64,000 nucleotides of DNA, taken from assembly GCF_001458195.1 (NCBI RefSeq), contig NZ_CYPU01000024.1:98784-162783 (forward strand), in the 5' to 3' direction. Origin of the DNA: Ruegeria atlantica (lineage in GTDB: Bacteria; Pseudomonadota; Alphaproteobacteria; Rhodobacterales; Rhodobacteraceae). The notes beneath the pieces were generated by a model. The model was not told the origin of the DNA. It saw only the letters and a list, made by a program, of their open reading frames with translations, and did no database searches. Made by a program: the position numbers and the translations under genes. Below, piece after piece: positions 45,742 through 54,277 of this stretch. Positions within the stretch are counted from its first letter, which is position 1. Each line of letters begins with the position of its first letter.

Positions 45742-47570
45742 TTCGTGTTTCTTTCCTTGATCGCCAGCTCATAGGCCGCGCGTTTTTCGTTCACTTCGGG
45801 GCGGATGCTGACTTCCGGAACCGCCACTTCCCACCACGTCCCGCCGTATTCGGTCGAGGGGTACGGATCGGTGTCGATGACCACCACATAAGGCCCTTTG
45901 ATATCGCCACGCTTGGCAAGCGCGTCTTCCAGTTCCGCAATCGAGCTGACCTTGACCGAGGTCGCGCCCATTGCCGCGGCGTGGGTCGCGAAATCGATGG
46001 CAGAGGGGTTCTCGTGCACAGCATGATCCAGCAGATTGTTAAATTCGGCTCCACCTGTGCCCATCTGCAGACGATTGATACAGCCAAAGCCGCGATTGTC
46101 TGTAATGACCACGGTGAACGAGATGCCCATCATCGCAGCCGAAGCCATTTCCGAGTTCGCCATCATATAGGTGCCATCGCCGGTAAAGCAGATCACATCG
46201 CGATCCGGTTGCGCCATCTTGATGCCCATCGCACCAGCAATCTCATACCCCATGCAACTGAAACCATATTCCATGTGATAGGCACCCGGACGCGGGGCCT
46301 TCCACAGCTTGTGCAGTTCTCCGGGCATGGTGCCCGCCGCGCACATGACGACAGTATCGTTGTTCGAGGCTCGCTGAACCGCACCAACCACCTGCATATC
46401 GGTCGGCAGCGCATTGCCGTCGCCAGGGGCATCGGTCAGTTTGTCGACCTTGCCGTACCAATCCGCCTTAAGCGTATCTGCCACAGGATCGGCACGGTAT
46501 CCTTGCAAAGCCGAACCCAGCTCCTCAAGCCCAACGCGCGCATCTGATTGCAGTGTCATCGCACCGTGCTTTTCAGCATCATAGGCAGCGGTATTCAGGC
46601 AAATCATTTCGCGCTGTGGGTTCGAAAACAAACCCCATGAGCCAGTCGTGAAATCCTGCAAGCGCGAGCCAACGGCCAGCACCAGATCCGCTTCAGCGCA
46701 AACAGAATTGGCCGGTTCGCCGCCAGTCACACCAACGGGCCCGAGGTTCAACGGGTGATCCCATGCAAGCGCAGACTTGCCTGCCTGTGTCTCGGTGATC
46801 GGGATATTGTGCGTTTCCACGAAACTCTGCAGCGCGTCCGTAGCACCAGAGTAGTGAACGCCGCCACCCGCCACGATGACCGGGCGCTTTGCCGCCTTAA
46901 TGGCCGCCACCGCACGAGACAGTTCACCTTCGTCAGGGCGAATGCGGCGCTGATACCAGACGCGCGGCTCAAAAAAGCTTTCGGGATAGTCATAGGCTTC
47001 AGCCTGCACATCCTGACAAAAGGCCAGAGTCGCCGGGCCACAATCGGCAGGATCCGTCATGGTGCGGAACGCCCGCGGCAATGCGGTCAGCAGATGTTCC
47101 GGCCGGCTGATCCGGTCGAAATACCTGCTTACGGGTTTAAAGCAATCGTTGGCGCTGACTGTTCCGTCGCCAAAACTCTCGATTTGCTGCAACACCGGGT
47201 CGGGGCCACGCGTTGCAAATACGTCGCCGGGAATGATCAGAACCGGCAAGCGGTTCACATGCGCCAGCGCGGCGGCTGTCACCATATTGGTCGCGCCCGG
47301 CCCAATGGACGAGGTCACGGCCATCGCGCGCGTGCGCCGCATCTGCTTCGCATACGCGATAGCACAATGCGCCATCGTCTGTTCGTTATGGCCGCGATAG
47401 GTCGGCAGGCTGTCTTTTACAGCATGCAGTGCCTCGCCTAGGCCAGCTACGTTGCCGTGGCCGAAAATAGCCCAGACACCTGCGATAAACGGCTCTCCGG
47501 CCTCATTCATCTGCGCGCCCAGATAGCGAACCATAGCTTGCGCTGCGGTCAGTCTGATAGTTTTGCCCAT
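45738..47570 (-). CDS. iolD: 3D-(3,5/4)-trihydroxycyclohexane-1,2-dione hydrolase
   Basis: 610 aa from the ATG at 47570 (AAGGGA 5 nt upstream). ThDP-dependent enzyme of the acetolactate-synthase superfamily with IolD length. N-terminal LTAAQAMVRYLGAQ, the GHGNVAGLG segment and catalytic Glu region, and the ThDP-binding C-terminal domain GDGTYMMANSEMASAAMMGI ... NRGFGCINRLQ. It opens the inositol ring to 5-deoxy-glucuronate, the IolB substrate. Central gene of the inositol operon. Confidence 0.96.
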   Translation of the reverse strand: MGKTIRLTAAQAMVRYLGAQMNEAGEPFIAGVWAIFGHGNVAGLGEALHAVKDSLPTYRGHNEQTMAHCAIAYAKQMRRTRAMAVTSSIGPGATNMVTAAALAHVNRLPVLIIPGDVFATRGPDPVLQQIESFGDGTVSANDCFKPVSRYFDRISRPEHLLTALPRAFRTMTDPADCGPATLAFCQDVQAEAYDYPESFFEPRVWYQRRIRPDEGELSRAVAAIKAAKRPVIVAGGGVHYSGATDALQSFVETHNIPITETQAGKSALAWDHPLNLGPVGVTGGEPANSVCAEADLVLAVGSRLQDFTTGSWGLFSNPQREMICLNTAAYDAEKHGAMTLQSDARVGLEELGSALQGYRADPVADTLKADWYGKVDKLTDAPGDGNALPTDMQVVGAVQRASNNDTVVMCAAGTMPGELHKLWKAPRPGAYHMEYGFSCMGYEIAGAMGIKMAQPDRDVICFTGDGTYMMANSEMASAAMMGISFTVVITDNRGFGCINRLQMGTGGAEFNNLLDHAVHENPSAIDFATHAAAMGATSVKVSSIAELEDALAKRGDIKGPYVVVIDTDPYPSTEYGGTWWEVAVPEVSIRPEVNEKRAAYELAIKERNTK

Positions 47571-47650
47571 ATTGATCCCTTTCAACACAAGGCCACCCGG
47601 CCAGTCCGTTGAATACCAGTTTTCGAAAGCTGGGTCTGCGCGGGACCGCG

Positions 47651-48469
47651 TCAGACCGTTCCGCCCAAAGACCCTTCCAGCTGGGCCAGTTCCTGACCAC
47701 CTGCCATCAAGTCCTGCAGTTCTTCGGGCGAAATCTCACCCCGTTTGGCAGTGCCCAGAGTTTTGCCCCTGTTCAACACCGTAAACCGATCGCCGACCGC
47801 CAGCGCGTGCCGAACATTGTGGCTGATGAACACCACACCCACACCCTGACTGCGCACTTTGTCGATGGTCGCCAAAACGTTCGAAGTCTGGCGCACGCCA
47901 AGAGCCGATGTCGGTTCGTCCAAAATCAAGATTTTAGCGCCAAAATGCACGGCCCGTGCAATCGCAACCGTCTGACGCTCACCACCTGACAACGTACCCA
48001 CAGCCTGATCGGGACCACGCAAGTTGATGCCCATTTTGCGCATCTCTTCCATGGTGATTTCGTCGGCCAACTTCTTGTCGAAAAAACTGATCCCGGCGAC
48101 TTTTCGCGTGGGTTCATTGCCCATGAAGAAGTTGCGGCTGACGCTCATCAGCGGGATCATAGCCAGATGTTGGTGTACTGTTGCGATCCCGGCTTCGATG
48201 GCGTCACGCGGGTCCTCAAAATGCATGGGTTTGTCTTCAAAGATGATCTCGCCAGCTGTCGGCTTATGGACCCCGGACATCGTCTTGATGAAGGTCGATT
48301 TACCCGCGCCATTGTCGCCCAGAAGGCAGTGACACTCACCCGGCTTCAGATCAAAGCTGACCCCGGCCAGAGCAATCACAGAGCCAAAGTGCTTTTCAAT
48401 GTCGATCATCCGGATGATCGGATCCTGACCCTGCACATCACCGTGATGGAAGTTGGTATCTTCGGTCAT
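47651..48469 (-). CDS. Sugar/inositol ABC transporter ATPase (single-domain, FrcA type)
   Basis: 272 aa. Walker A GDNGAGKS, signature LSGGERQTVAIARA, Walker B ILILDEPTSALG, with VFISHN for the H-loop. Unlike RbsA/MglA it has only one nucleotide-binding domain, so it works as a homodimer, as FrcA does. It powers the adjacent permease for uptake of inositol (inferred from the operon). The permease gene ends 2 nt upstream. Confidence 0.92.
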   Translation of the reverse strand: MTEDTNFHHGDVQGQDPIIRMIDIEKHFGSVIALAGVSFDLKPGECHCLLGDNGAGKSTFIKTMSGVHKPTAGEIIFEDKPMHFEDPRDAIEAGIATVHQHLAMIPLMSVSRNFFMGNEPTRKVAGISFFDKKLADEITMEEMRKMGINLRGPDQAVGTLSGGERQTVAIARAVHFGAKILILDEPTSALGVRQTSNVLATIDKVRSQGVGVVFISHNVRHALAVGDRFTVLNRGKTLGTAKRGEISPEELQDLMAGGQELAQLEGSLGGTV

Positions 48470-48470
48470 C

Positions 48471-49595
48471 TCAGCGTTCTCCTGTGATGATGCGGCGGAT
48501 GTAAGTGTTCAGGATCACGGCACCCAACAGGATCACGCCCAGGAACACCCGGAACAGAGAGCTTTCGACCCCGGCAAAAAACAGCCCCTGCTGCACCACG
48601 CCGAAGATCAAAGCCCCAAGCGCAGCCCCAAGGACCGAGCCATAACCGCCGGTCAGCAGCGCGCCGCCGATCACCACGGCGATGATTGCCTCGAATTCCT
48701 TCAGCAACCCGCGATCTGCACCGGCAGAACCGAATTCCATCACCTGACAAGTCGCAAAAACCGTCGCGCAGAATGCGGTGAACATGAACATCAAAACTTT
48801 GACCCTGTTGACTGGAACACCTGAGTTCCGGGCAGCCTCAGCGTCACCACCCGAGGCGAAGATCCAGTTGCCAAACTTTGTTTTGGTCAGAAGCACATGG
48901 CCAAAGATGATAAGCGCGATGGCCCAAATAATCAGCATGGGGATACCGTCAACCACCGGCTGACCCTCGCGCGTGCCGCGTTCAAAAGTTCCGATTAAGT
49001 CATTATCACCCAACCAGACGAAAAAGCCCTGCCCTATCTTGCCGCCAAACACCGATGCCAGCCAATCGCCCTCGGCTACATCCCGAATGCCGCCAATGAT
49101 TGTTTTCCGCTCGATTGTTTGCGGCAGGAAAATGGTAAAGCCACGCAGGATGAACAGGAAGGCCAGCGTTACGATAAAACTGGGCAAACCCGTGCGCACG
49201 ACGATAAAGCCGTTCAGCGCCCCAATCGAGACGCAAAGTACAAAGGTCACCATGATGGCAATCCAGACCGGCCAGCTTAGAGTGACCGAGAAAATCGCGA
49301 TCATCATGCCCGCGAATCCGATCATTGAGCCGACGGAAAGGTCAAACTCACCCGCGATCATAAGCAAACAGGCTCCAACAGCGATGATCATGAACTGCGC
49401 GGAAACCACGGACCAGTTCATCACGCCCTGACTGGTGAACATGCCGCTGTCAAAAGCAAACAGCAGGAAAAACGTGAATACTGCGACTGTGCCGACCATT
49501 CCGCCCAATTCGGGGCGTATCAGGGCCTGGCGCAGGGGCGAGATCTCTTTTACCCGCTCGTCACCACCGACTGCGGATTGCGCTGACTCAGCCAT
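48471..49595 (-). CDS. Sugar/inositol ABC transporter permease (FrcC/RbsC type)
   Basis: 374 aa with about ten hydrophobic segments. BPD_transp_2 features: GEFDLSVGSMIGFAGMMIA, GALNGFIVVRTGLPSFIVTLAFLFILRG and ASGGDAEAARNSGVPVNRVKVLMFM. The long insert (about 170-220) between membrane helices is common in FrcC-like permeases. It forms the channel for the binding protein encoded upstream. Confidence 0.93.
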   Translation of the reverse strand: MAESAQSAVGGDERVKEISPLRQALIRPELGGMVGTVAVFTFFLLFAFDSGMFTSQGVMNWSVVSAQFMIIAVGACLLMIAGEFDLSVGSMIGFAGMMIAIFSVTLSWPVWIAIMVTFVLCVSIGALNGFIVVRTGLPSFIVTLAFLFILRGFTIFLPQTIERKTIIGGIRDVAEGDWLASVFGGKIGQGFFVWLGDNDLIGTFERGTREGQPVVDGIPMLIIWAIALIIFGHVLLTKTKFGNWIFASGGDAEAARNSGVPVNRVKVLMFMFTAFCATVFATCQVMEFGSAGADRGLLKEFEAIIAVVIGGALLTGGYGSVLGAALGALIFGVVQQGLFFAGVESSLFRVFLGVILLGAVILNTYIRRIITGER

Positions 49596-49637
49596 TGTTG
49601 CCTCCTTGGCGCGTTTGTCTGAATGCTTGCTTCAGGT

Positions 49638-49666
49638 GGTGCGGACACACATCATGCGTCCGCACC
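49638..49666 (-). terminator. Intercistronic hairpin between inositol binding-protein and permease genes
   Basis: Perfect 9-bp stem GGTGCGGAC ... GTCCGCACC with an 11-nt loop, 11 nt after the binding-protein stop. There is no T-run on the minus strand, so it is probably an RNA-stabilising or partial-termination element. Confidence 0.7.
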
Positions 49667-49676
49667 GTTTTGAAGA

Positions 49677-50618
49677 TCAGCGGTATTCGCCCGCGAACTC
49701 TTCGATCTTTTCCAAACCGTCAGCGGTCACGAAACCGGGGCCAGAGTTGATGTTGTTGCCCGGCAGAACGCCGTAACGGTGGTAGTTCGTCATCACTACG
49801 ACTGGCAGGTAGGCCTGCAGGAAGGGCTGCTGGTCGATGCCCCACTGGATCACTCCGCTTTTGATACCTTTGACGATTTCACCACCAAGATCGAAGGTGC
49901 CGAAGTAGATGTCACCGGCCATGCCATTTTCTTCCAGCGCCAGAATGGTCGGGTCAGCCGAAGTCGGGCCAAGCGTCAAAACGGCGTCAGTGTCGGGGTT
50001 TGCCGACAGGTATGCCAGAACGCGGTTCTTGATCTCGGCCGGGTCTTGCCCCGCGTCGATCATCTGCTCGCCCAGTTCGATGCCCAGACCGTCTGCAAAG
50101 CCTTGGCAGCGTTCTTGGCTGGATGGCTGCACTATATAGTGGTTTACGCACAGGAAAGAGCTGATACCATCGCCTTTGGCGCGCTGGCCCGCAGCCAATC
50201 CAGCGTCATATTCCGGCTGGCCGACATACATCAGCGCACCAACTTCGCGCGCCTTTTCCGGCGTGCCAGTGTTCATGATGATGACGTCGATACCGGAATC
50301 CACGGCGGCTTTGATCGGACCTTCCAGAATGTCCGGGTCGGCCAGCGTAGTGATGATACCATTGGGTCCCGAAGCGGCGGCTTGATCGATGATCCGCGCC
50401 ATGTCGGCAAGGTCACCGGTGGGCGGGTTGCGATATTCAACCTCGACACCCATCTGATCGCCCGCCAGGGCAATACCGTTCTTGATGGTGTTCCACCAGC
50501 TGTCACTGTCCGGAGCATGGCTGACCAGAATATATTTCTCGCCTTCTGCCGCAACGCCTGTGGCGCCGGCAAATGCGACTGCGCTGGCCATCAGCACACC
50601 TTTTACGATTTTTTTCAT
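49677..50618 (-). CDS. Periplasmic sugar/inositol-binding protein
   Basis: 313 aa from the ATG at 50618, 6-7 nt after GGGAGG; two further ATGs at 50645 and 50624 are poorly spaced. Signal peptide (VKGVLMASAVAFAGATGVAA), then a PBP1 (Peripla_BP_4) domain: ILVSHAPDSDSWWNTIKNGI, YRNPPTGDLADMARIIDQAA, DVIIMNTGTPEKAREV and GTFDLGGEIVKGIKSG. Operon context indicates inositol as ligand. Preceded by its own copy of the 16-bp operator, overlapping the end of iolG, so an internal promoter is likely. Confidence 0.92.
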   Translation of the reverse strand: MKKIVKGVLMASAVAFAGATGVAAEGEKYILVSHAPDSDSWWNTIKNGIALAGDQMGVEVEYRNPPTGDLADMARIIDQAAASGPNGIITTLADPDILEGPIKAAVDSGIDVIIMNTGTPEKAREVGALMYVGQPEYDAGLAAGQRAKGDGISSFLCVNHYIVQPSSQERCQGFADGLGIELGEQMIDAGQDPAEIKNRVLAYLSANPDTDAVLTLGPTSADPTILALEENGMAGDIYFGTFDLGGEIVKGIKSGVIQWGIDQQPFLQAYLPVVVMTNYHRYGVLPGNNINSGPGFVTADGLEKIEEFAGEYR

Positions 50619-50742
50619 TTCCATTCCTCCCAATAGAAAATTCAATCTTGGTGCCGGGTCCGCCCGGCCATTCGGCTAAACCGAATCTCGTCTGCTCCGA
50701 TCGGTGATCGGGCTTCCTTCAGTTTCCGGATATCCGAACATT

Positions 50743-50758
50743 TTGCAACCGGTTTCAA
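50743..50758. promoter_or_regulatory. LacI-type operator between iolG and the binding-protein gene (variant)
   Basis: TTGCAACCGGTTTCAA, one mismatch from the perfect palindrome. It overlaps the iolG stop codon and lies about 125 nt upstream of the binding-protein ATG. Confidence 0.72.
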
Positions 50759-51753
50759 AAAACTTCCTCCATCGCTACGGGCCTTCCGGACTGTGCCGAG
50801 CGCGTTGCAGCTTCGGCCATCGCCAACGCCGCGACACCATCCTCAAGTGTTACCAGCACGTCCGAGCCGGATTGAATGGCGCGCGTAAACGCATCCCATT
50901 CGGCGCGGTAAGCGGCCATGTAGCGTTCAAGAAAGAAGTATGTCGGCTTCGCTCCGGTCACGCCGTCAGCCGTTGATTTAACAACCGAGTTCTCAAGGAC
51001 ATTATGCGCCTGCAAAAGACCCCTTGAGCCTAGTAGTTCGACTCGTTGATCATACCCGTATGCTGCCCGCCGCGAGTTCTTGATAACAGCGAGGCTACGA
51101 TCCGCGTAAGCCATTGTTACCACAGCCGTATCCACGTCACCGGCCTGCCCTATTTCCGGATCGACGACCGAGGTTCCCACGGCTGAAATGGTGACAGGAA
51201 TTTGTCCTGTCAGGTAGTTGGCCATATCAAAATCATGGATCATCATGTCCCGGAACAACCCGCCCGATACCTTGACATAATTTACCGGAGGCGGCGCTGG
51301 ATCAAACGACGTAATGGACAAGAGTTCAGCTTTACCAACCTCGCCCGCATCATAGGCGGCTTTCAGCGCCTGGAAATTTGGGTCGAAGCGACGGTTGAAG
51401 CCAAGCATGACCGGTTGACCAGTTGCGCCCGCAGCTTTTTGGCAAATTTTTGCTCGCTCAAGGTCCAGATCGACGGGTTTTTCGCACAGAACCGCTTTGC
51501 CGGCCTGCGTTGCCGCTTCAATCAGATCGGAATGCGTATCTGTAGGCGTTGCGATCAGAATCGCATCAATCGTAGAATCACCGATAATCTCGTCAGAGCT
51601 TTGCACCCTGGCCCCGTACTCAGCAGCCAATCCAACAGCGGCATCATTCACCGCGTCTGAAATAGCTGCCAATTCGGTTTTGGGATGTGCCGAAATCGCT
51701 TCCGCATGCACGCGACCGATACGTCCGGCCCCCAGCAATCCGATCTTCAACAT
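50755..51753 (-). CDS. iolG: Inositol 2-dehydrogenase
   Basis: 332 aa from the ATG at 51753 (GGGGGA upstream). Gfo/Idh/MocA family with IolG hallmarks: LKIGLLGAGRIGRVHAEAI, VLCEKPVDLDLERA, MLGFNRRFDPNFQAL, GGLFRDMMIHDFDMANYL (catalytic region with Asp and His) and SRRAAYGYDQRVELLG. It oxidises myo-inositol to 2-keto-myo-inositol with NAD+. First gene of the operon, controlled by the perfect operator 43 nt upstream. Confidence 0.94.
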   Translation of the reverse strand: MLKIGLLGAGRIGRVHAEAISAHPKTELAAISDAVNDAAVGLAAEYGARVQSSDEIIGDSTIDAILIATPTDTHSDLIEAATQAGKAVLCEKPVDLDLERAKICQKAAGATGQPVMLGFNRRFDPNFQALKAAYDAGEVGKAELLSITSFDPAPPPVNYVKVSGGLFRDMMIHDFDMANYLTGQIPVTISAVGTSVVDPEIGQAGDVDTAVVTMAYADRSLAVIKNSRRAAYGYDQRVELLGSRGLLQAHNVLENSVVKSTADGVTGAKPTYFFLERYMAAYRAEWDAFTRAIQSGSDVLVTLEDGVAALAMAEAATRSAQSGRPVAMEEVF

Positions 51754-51795
51754 ACGGTCCCCCGAATCAATTCTCAGGTGACACAATCAATTTTT

Positions 51796-51811
51796 TTGCA
51801 ACCGGTTGCAA
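51796..51811. promoter_or_regulatory. LacI-type operator upstream of iolG
   Basis: Perfect palindrome TTGCAACCGGTTGCAA, preceded by a run of T. It lies between iolG and the end of a LysR gene, in the position expected for the operon promoter. Confidence 0.85.
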
Positions 51812-51829
51812 GAATTAATTTCGACGACT

Positions 51830-52732
51830 CTATTCTGCTTTAAAAGGCTCAAGGCTGTCTCGGAACTGCTCGATGAATTCCAACGTCACTAGTGAAGGTT
51901 GTTTCAAAATCGGGCGAACAAGCGAGAGAGTATGCGGCAAGAATGGCTTGAACGGTCGATAGCTTAATCCGTGCGCTGCGTATTGGACGGCGTCAAGTTC
52001 GCTCACGACGGAGACACCAACGCCTTTAACGGCCAATTCACATGCCGCCGTGAACTGCCTGACTTCAATATGGGAATTCAATTCCACATTGGCACTTTGA
52101 AATGCTTTTGAGAGCCGTCCGAAAAAGTCGCTGTCGCGTCGGGTGTGGATAATTTTGCTGTTTACAAGGTCCGTCGGTGTGACCTCAGAGAGGTTTTCCA
52201 ATTCATTTCCGGTGGGGAACACACAAACCGTCCGGACCTCGATATCCCAGCTTTCGACGGCGGGGTGACCGTTAAAGCTGTCGGTGATCCCGAAATCATA
52301 CTGCTCGCCAATCATCCATTCAAGAATGCGCTCAGGTCTGTCAGGTTCGATCGTCAGGGTGACGCCGGGTCGATCCTTCAAGAATCTGGCGACAACATCA
52401 GGCAAATGGCTGGTGGCGAACCCCGGCAGGCATGCAACACGGATGTGCCCTGCTTTGCGCTGTGTGATGTCCTGGCTGACGTCAGATATTTGCCTCATCA
52501 GTTCCAGAACACGCTCGACGCTGGGCAAAAGATACCGAACCTCCTGCGTCGGCACCAACCGGCCTTCGCGGCGATCGAAAAGCTGAAACCCAAGTGACTT
52601 TTCAAGATCCGAAAGCAACCTGCTGACGGCTGGCTGGCTCACCCCCAGGTCGGTCGCTGCCGCCGTGACAGAGCCATTGGTTGTTACAGCCATAAGGGCT
52701 TCTAACTGCCGGACCCTAAGAATTTGACTCAT
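51830..52732 (-). CDS. LysR-family regulator, probably of the ugp genes
   Basis: 300 aa from the ATG at 52732. N-terminal winged helix (RQLEALMAVTTNGSVTAAATDLGVSQPAVSRLLSDLEKSLG) and effector domain (HIRVACLPGFATSHLPDVVARF; GVGVSVVSELDAVQYAAHG). Its 5' end faces ugpB across about 170 nt containing a perfect 6-3-6 palindrome. It therefore more likely controls ugp than the inositol operon, whose iolG lies at its 3' end. Confidence 0.88.
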   Translation of the reverse strand: MSQILRVRQLEALMAVTTNGSVTAAATDLGVSQPAVSRLLSDLEKSLGFQLFDRREGRLVPTQEVRYLLPSVERVLELMRQISDVSQDITQRKAGHIRVACLPGFATSHLPDVVARFLKDRPGVTLTIEPDRPERILEWMIGEQYDFGITDSFNGHPAVESWDIEVRTVCVFPTGNELENLSEVTPTDLVNSKIIHTRRDSDFFGRLSKAFQSANVELNSHIEVRQFTAACELAVKGVGVSVVSELDAVQYAAHGLSYRPFKPFLPHTLSLVRPILKQPSLVTLEFIEQFRDSLEPFKAE

Positions 52733-52761
52733 TACCGATCCCAATCTGCCGCCCTCGCCTC

Positions 52762-52776
52762 ATAACACCATGTTAT
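52762..52776. promoter_or_regulatory. Palindrome in the lysR-ugpB promoter region, possible LysR site
   Basis: ATAACACCATGTTAT: 6-bp perfect arms with a 3-nt centre, fitting the T-N11-A rule of LysR boxes. It is 30 nt upstream of the lysR ATG, a place where LysR proteins autoregulate. Confidence 0.5.
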
Positions 52777-52811
52777 TTTTTTATCCAGTAAATTGGGCTT
52801 GAATTATATTT

Positions 52812-52840
52812 CTGTAACGTTAACGTCGTGAAATCGTCAT
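52812..52840 (+). promoter_or_regulatory. Possible Pho box upstream of ugpB
   Basis: Three heptamers in an 11-nt phase, CTGTAAC, ACGTCGT and TCGTCAT, separated by GTTA and GAAA. Each matches the PhoB repeat CTGTCAT at 4-5 of 7 positions. ugp is a Pho-regulon operon in E. coli and many proteobacteria, which supports the idea, but the match is imperfect. Confidence 0.35.
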
Positions 52841-52905
52841 GTGTGCCGTTTACCCGTTGCGGTCGGTATTCAACGAAGCATCGAACCTGATGCATGGGAG
52901 GAATC

Positions 52906-54216
52906 ATGAAAAAGAATTTTCTCGGCGCTCTCGCCGTAACAACTGCATTGTCCCCAGTGGCGGCAATGGCACAAACCGAGGTCCAGTTCTGGCACGCCTT
53001 TACCGGCCGCCTTGGTGAGCTTGTCAAAGCCCAAGTGGAAGAGTTCAACGCCAGTCAGGACGAGTATGTCGTGGTTGAAAGCCATAAGGGCAACTACTCG
53101 GAAACCCTGAACGCGGGGATCGCTGCCTTCCGCGCCGGTGAGCAGCCGCAAATCCTGATGGTATTCGAGGTCGGCACGGCAACGATGATGTCAGCCGAAG
53201 GTGCGATCCGGCCCGTCTACGAAGTGATGGCTGAAAGTGGCGCGTCTTTTGATCCCGACGCGTATATCGGTGCCGTCAAAGGATACTATACAACCACTGA
53301 CGGGGACATGCTTTCGCTGCCCTTCAACTCATCCACGCCAGTTCTTTGGGTCAACCGAGACGCGTTCGAAGCCGCCGGTGTTGATCCAGATACGGATCTG
53401 TCCACGTGGGAAAAGGTTGGAGACGTACTTGAACAGCTCAAGGCCGGGGGCGAAGACTGCCCGCTGGTCACCGCATGGCAAAGCTGGATCCATCTTGAAA
53501 ACATGTCGGCCTATCACGACGTTCCGTTTGCATCGCAGGATAACGGTTTTGCCGGTCTGGATACAGAGCTGATGCTGAACGGTCCGGCGCAGGTGGCACA
53601 CCTGACCGCGATGGGTGACTGGGCCAAGGATGGCAAGTTCATCTACACCGGTCGCAGAAACGAAGGTGGCGCGAACTTCCGGTCAGGCGAATGCGCATTG
53701 TTCACTGAAAGTTCGGCAGGTTACGCGGGCATCAAGGCAGAGGCCGAGTTCGATTTCGACGTCCGTCCGCTGCCCTACTGGGAAGCCGTCACAAGTGAGC
53801 CGCAGAACACCATAATCGGTGGCGCATCCCTTTGGGTAATGGAAGGTCATGACCCTGAGGAGTACAAGGGCGTCGGAGAGTTCCTAAGCTTCCTATCATC
53901 GTCTGACGTGCAGTCGGCCTGGCACCAGAACACCGGCTACCTTCCAATCACGGCCGAAGCGGGTGATGCGACACGTGCGGCAGGTTTTTATGACGAAAAC
54001 CCCGGCACCGACATCGCTGTGATCCAGATGACCGCGAAAGAGCCGACTGCGAATTCCAAAGGTCTGCGTCTGGGATCATTCGACCAGATCCGCGGTATCA
54101 TCGACGAAGAGCTTGAGGCCGTCTGGGCCGGTGAGAAAACTGCTCAGGAAGCGATGGATAGCGCGAAAGAACGTGGTGACGCGCTGCTGCGCCGCTTCGA
54201 ATCCGCCAATCAATAA
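52906..54216 (+). CDS. ugpB: sn-Glycerol-3-phosphate ABC transporter binding protein
   Basis: 436 aa from the ATG at 52906 after GGGAGGA. Signal peptide (LGALAVTTALSPVAAMA), then UgpB-type SBP_bac_1 features: TEVQFWHAFTGRLGELVKA, EEFNASQDEYVVVESHKGNY, VFEVGTATMM, and the ligand-site loop FNSSTPVLWVNRDAFEAAG. It binds glycerol-3-phosphate and glycerophosphodiesters in the periplasm. First gene of ugpBAEC-ugpQ. Confidence 0.95.
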   Translation: MKKNFLGALAVTTALSPVAAMAQTEVQFWHAFTGRLGELVKAQVEEFNASQDEYVVVESHKGNYSETLNAGIAAFRAGEQPQILMVFEVGTATMMSAEGAIRPVYEVMAESGASFDPDAYIGAVKGYYTTTDGDMLSLPFNSSTPVLWVNRDAFEAAGVDPDTDLSTWEKVGDVLEQLKAGGEDCPLVTAWQSWIHLENMSAYHDVPFASQDNGFAGLDTELMLNGPAQVAHLTAMGDWAKDGKFIYTGRRNEGGANFRSGECALFTESSAGYAGIKAEAEFDFDVRPLPYWEAVTSEPQNTIIGGASLWVMEGHDPEEYKGVGEFLSFLSSSDVQSAWHQNTGYLPITAEAGDATRAAGFYDENPGTDIAVIQMTAKEPTANSKGLRLGSFDQIRGIIDEELEAVWAGEKTAQEAMDSAKERGDALLRRFESANQ

Positions 54217-54227
54217 GTCATAACTTC

Positions 54228-54252
54228 ATGCGGGCCCTTTTCGGGCCCGCAT
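54228..54252 (+). terminator. Intercistronic hairpin between ugpB and ugpA
   Basis: Perfect 10-bp stem ATGCGGGCCC ... GGGCCCGCAT with loop TTTTC, 11 nt after the ugpB stop and 25 nt before ugpA. It is followed by a T-rich stretch (TATCTTTC). Confidence 0.8.
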
Positions 54253-54277
54253 TATCTTTCTTCGGTGGAAATTCAGG

